From Pontibacter actiniarum (GTDB lineage: Bacteria > Bacteroidota > Bacteroidia > Cytophagales > Hymenobacteraceae), in contig NZ_CP021235.1 of the NCBI RefSeq assembly GCF_003585765.1, forward strand, positions 2,728,001-2,792,000: a stretch of DNA of 64,000 bases, read 5' to 3'. The position numbers and the translations under genes were made by a program. Every line of letters starts with the position of its first letter. The first letter of the stretch is position 1. The notes beneath the pieces are model-generated. The model was not told the origin of the DNA. It did no database searches and worked only from the letters and a program-made list of their open reading frames with translations. Shown piece after piece: positions 61,278 through 64,000 of this stretch.

Positions 61278-64000
61278 ATGAGAACCAAGCCTTTTGCCTC
61301 TTCCTTAGAGGCTAAAAGCATGTGGTGTACCCGCTCAGGCACTCGCTCGAGATGGCTAACTATGTGCTTTTTAATTATGTGGTGTCTGTTAAGCTCATAT
61401 CAGACGAAAGCACAACAGTATACTGCTAACTTTACATCCTCTCCGGTTTTTTATGAGGGGTTTTGGTCCGGCGCCAAAACACACGCTACTGTAACTATTG
61501 GCGGCACCGAGTATGACGTTACAGTAGGCCAGGTAACAAACTGGACTCACTCTTCGACAGGTGGGGAATCAAATAGTGCATCCATCACCTGTATAGGAGG
61601 AGGTGACGTAAGTGTTACTCTAAAAAGAAAGGATAATCAACGGTTTCAGTTCTATGGTGTTTGGTTAAAGTACACAAACTACTCTAACTACCCAAACAAG
61701 GATCTTAGAGTAAACTACAGTGGTTCTTCTGACCCACAACAAACCTTCGGAGGAAATACAACTACTGTTCTTTCAAAGAACGTAAATGTAACTTCTGTTT
61801 CGCTTAGCTTTGGAGGACTTGATAGGTTATATCTGGACAACTTAATTGTTGGCCCAGCCATCGCTTCCCCTCCAACACTAACCACCACAAGTGCAACTAA
61901 CATCAACGCTACTTTTGCCACGGCAGGAGGTAGTGTTACAAACGACGGTGGCGGTACCGTAACTGAGCGGGGTATAGTATGGTCAACTGCACAAAACCCA
62001 ACGACTGCCAATAACAGGCAGCGCATGGGCAGCGGCACAGGCTCTTTTTCCGGACAGATAGCAGGACTTGCAGCAAATACCACCTATTACATCCGTTCTT
62101 ACGCGATCAACTCTGCAGGTACAGCTTATGGCAATCAGGTGTCATTTAAGACAACGGATGGTTCAGGGCCGCTTACACTTTTACCAACCATAGACACCTC
62201 CTTTGATAATGCTGGTTCATATCCATCTGACCCCAGTTGCTATGTTGGGTATACTCCTGAATACGGTCAGCAAACGGCAGCCCTCAAGTTTTCATTGACA
62301 CCTGTGACTGGCACAGTAACCTCTGCCAAACTGAGGCTATATGTAAATTTAAAAAACGGAAGCAATGTTTTTGCCAAAGTATGGTCATCTACAGATGAAA
62401 CATGGACCTCCTCCATTACTTCCCCACCCGCTCAAGATCAAGCTTTAGGCCAAGTAGCTGTTACCACAGCTGGTAATTGGATTGAGATAGATGTGACAGA
62501 TTATATCGATGCCAAAGTGAAAGACAGTAAGGTAGCTTCATTGGTCGTTACAGGAAACACTTCACTGAACCCTGGTGAGGTGTACTTTAACTCAATGGAG
62601 AGGACCACAAGCCAGCCTCAGTTGGTTATAGTGACGGGCAGTGCTCTTTCCTCTAACGCTAACCTATCAAACATAGCACTATCCAAGGGTACCCTTACCC
62701 CCACCTTTACGGAAGGAACGGTGAACTACACCGCTCAGCTTCCATATGAAACGGAAAGTTTAACGATCACGCCAACCCTTGCCGATGCCAACGCGACTTT
62801 AAAAGTACAAGGCACTGACGTAGCTAGCGGAACAGCGCATTATGTTACTTTAAACATAGGCTCCAACGCTATCCCAGTAGTAGTTACCGCACAGGATGGA
62901 ACAAAAAAGACCTATTCTGTCTCAATAACTCGTGCTGCTCCTTCAGCCAACGCAGACCTAGCAGGTTTATCACTGAATAACGGTGTACTCTTCCCTGCGT
63001 TTTCTTCTGGTGTTACCAGTTATGCAGCAAACGTTGGCACTAGCGTCTCATCGGTTTCTGTTACACCCACAGCCGCTGACAATACAGCAACAGTTACCGT
63101 GAATGGCTCGCCGATAAGCAGCGTAAGCGCTTCGGCGCCCATCGCTCTTCAAGTAGGTAGCAACACTATTACAACGGTGGTTACGGCACAGAACGGTACG
63201 ACAAGAACATACACTACTACAGTAAACCGCAGTATATTCCCACTGCACACCTTACCCTTCAACGGAACCGACCAATATGTTGCCGTGCCAAACACCGCTG
63301 CACTTGAGTTCACGGCTGGCACCATCGAAATGTGGGTGCAGCCAGATTGGGCTGCAAATACGAAAGGGGCCAACCCCTGCCTTATCTCCGAAAGGTCATC
63401 CAGCGGAACAAGATTCAGCCTGCACATGGAGAACAGCCTGCAGGGCATCGGTATCTGGAACAATAGCCAGTACCTCACCCGCCCTTACAATTTTGTAAGG
63501 GGGCAGTGGTACCACATAGCGGCGGTAATTGGCGCCAGCTCTACAGAGTTTTTCGTTAATGGCGCCTCCATCGGGTCTGTCAACATAAGTATGAACTCCT
63601 TTAAAAAAGGGGATGACCTAAAAATTGGTGCTTCGGTGACAAATTCGAATAGCGAGTACTTTAAAGGCGCTATGGACGAAGTCCGCATCTGGAACACGGC
63701 CCGAACGGCAAGCCAGATACACGGTAACATGGGCACCGCTATAAACCCGGCCAGCACAGGCTTAGTGGCATACTTCCCGGTTGATGAAGGCGTCACAAGC
63801 CAGGCGAATGCCGTAACAAGAAGGCTTACCGACTACTCTGCAAACGCTTTGCACGGGACGCTGTACAACTACTTCTTGTCATCCAACGCCAACCTGTCAA
63901 ACCTGACGCTATCTGCCGGCTCCCTCTCCCCTGCCTTCGCCGCCAATACAACGAGCTACACTACTACCGTGGGCAACAAGGTTACAAGCCTTAGCCTGAC
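61278..64000 (+). CDS. large secreted multi-domain adhesin-like protein (partial)
   Basis: The frame from ATG 61278 stays open to the window edge, at least 907 codons. A signal peptide is near residues 25-46 (an ATG at residue 15 could be the start). Domains follow: an FN3-like module (198-295), a DNRLRE domain with TSFDNAGSYP and KFSLTPVTGTVTSAKLRL (301-452), two cadherin-like beta-sandwich repeats (458-554, 557-652) starting with NANLSNIALS and NADLAGLSL, a LamG/concanavalin-like domain (656-864) and a third cadherin-like repeat cut by the edge. Such proteins are exported adhesins, often with a C-terminal T9SS tail, which would lie outside. It is AT-rich relative to the core genes. Confidence 0.85.
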   Translation, partial: MRTKPFASSLEAKSMWCTRSGTRSRWLTMCFLIMWCLLSSYQTKAQQYTANFTSSPVFYEGFWSGAKTHATVTIGGTEYDVTVGQVTNWTHSSTGGESNSASITCIGGGDVSVTLKRKDNQRFQFYGVWLKYTNYSNYPNKDLRVNYSGSSDPQQTFGGNTTTVLSKNVNVTSVSLSFGGLDRLYLDNLIVGPAIASPPTLTTTSATNINATFATAGGSVTNDGGGTVTERGIVWSTAQNPTTANNRQRMGSGTGSFSGQIAGLAANTTYYIRSYAINSAGTAYGNQVSFKTTDGSGPLTLLPTIDTSFDNAGSYPSDPSCYVGYTPEYGQQTAALKFSLTPVTGTVTSAKLRLYVNLKNGSNVFAKVWSSTDETWTSSITSPPAQDQALGQVAVTTAGNWIEIDVTDYIDAKVKDSKVASLVVTGNTSLNPGEVYFNSMERTTSQPQLVIVTGSALSSNANLSNIALSKGTLTPTFTEGTVNYTAQLPYETESLTITPTLADANATLKVQGTDVASGTAHYVTLNIGSNAIPVVVTAQDGTKKTYSVSITRAAPSANADLAGLSLNNGVLFPAFSSGVTSYAANVGTSVSSVSVTPTAADNTATVTVNGSPISSVSASAPIALQVGSNTITTVVTAQNGTTRTYTTTVNRSIFPLHTLPFNGTDQYVAVPNTAALEFTAGTIEMWVQPDWAANTKGANPCLISERSSSGTRFSLHMENSLQGIGIWNNSQYLTRPYNFVRGQWYHIAAVIGASSTEFFVNGASIGSVNISMNSFKKGDDLKIGASVTNSNSEYFKGAMDEVRIWNTARTASQIHGNMGTAINPASTGLVAYFPVDEGVTSQANAVTRRLTDYSANALHGTLYNYFLSSNANLSNLTLSAGSLSPAFAANTTSYTTTVGNKVTSLSL

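Noticed and set aside
62650..63231. Repeated segments considered as a CRISPR array
   Set aside because: They are protein-level cadherin-like repeats about 290 bases long with diverged DNA, not short direct repeats with spacers. No CRISPR array was seen anywhere in the window.

Overview
The window looks like a piece of a Bacteroidota chromosome, most likely Cytophagia/Hymenobacteraceae (a Pontibacter-like genome). This is inference from several signs: a protein with a type IX secretion (T9SS) sorting tail; repeated TAnnTTTG -7 promoter elements instead of sigma70 -35/-10 boxes; a split transketolase; Bat-type VWA/TPR genes; a DUF983 protein; and a PASTA gene next to ddl. No 16S rRNA is present, so the genus is not proven.

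Positions 1-17,476 look like an inserted island. The left part (1-5.4 kb, GC-rich) is an NBU-like mobilizable module: an unknown regulator-like protein, an excisionase-type HTH, a toprim primase-like protein, MobC, a relaxase, a small membrane protein, and a divergent XRE regulator. No integrase is visible, so the left end must lie outside the window. The cargo (5.7-16.2 kb, clearly more AT-rich) is one tight minus-strand operon of seven genes. In transcription order they are: two DNA cytosine methyltransferases, an HNH nuclease, a GHKL (MutL/Hsp90-type) ATPase, a Z1 helicase-like ATPase, a DUF4420 PD-(D/E)XK nuclease-fold protein and an AIPR protein. Neighbouring genes overlap or sit within 6 bases of each other. 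I read this as a multi-gene restriction-modification-like phage defence system, and it is the main discovery candidate here. The island stops at the 3' end of a tRNA-Arg gene that starts a three-tRNA minus-strand cluster (Arg-TCT, Pro-TGG, Ser-GCT).

From 18 kb rightward the sequence is mostly ordinary chromosome. It holds batB/batC-like genes, two thioesterases, an HD hydrolase, a royal-jelly-family beta-propeller, a thiolase, a large YwqK-repeat protein, a VKOR-like protein, an SDR and a mannose-6-phosphate-isomerase-like cupin. About 29.7-32.05 kb is a decayed patch beside a tRNA(CAT). It has a DUF2726 gene with an in-frame TGA, a frameshifted small gene and the N-terminal relic of a tyrosine integrase, so it is probably an old, eroded integration site.

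The 32-49 kb part carries a HAD phosphatase, an M50 protease, a rhodanese, a T9SS-sorted protein and a cell-wall/replication set: PASTA protein, a double-length D-Ala-D-Ala ligase, DnaB, the Mpl ligase and a DnaQ-type exonuclease. It also has an M48 lipoprotein protease, a FAH-family hydrolase, an M23 peptidase and a peroxiredoxin. From 49 to 61 kb come the two transketolase halves with a VWA protein between them, an ECF sigma/anti-sigma-like/Spy-like operon, a DUF885 protein, peptidase E, an MBL hydrolase and a diphthamide-synthase-like ATP-PPase. The right edge cuts a large secreted multi-domain adhesin-like gene.

One signal is not explained by genes. The octamer AAGTATAA/TTATACTT occurs 22 times between 19.5 and 58.4 kb, 11 times on each strand, in both genes and spacers. 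I found none in the island (1-17.5 kb).
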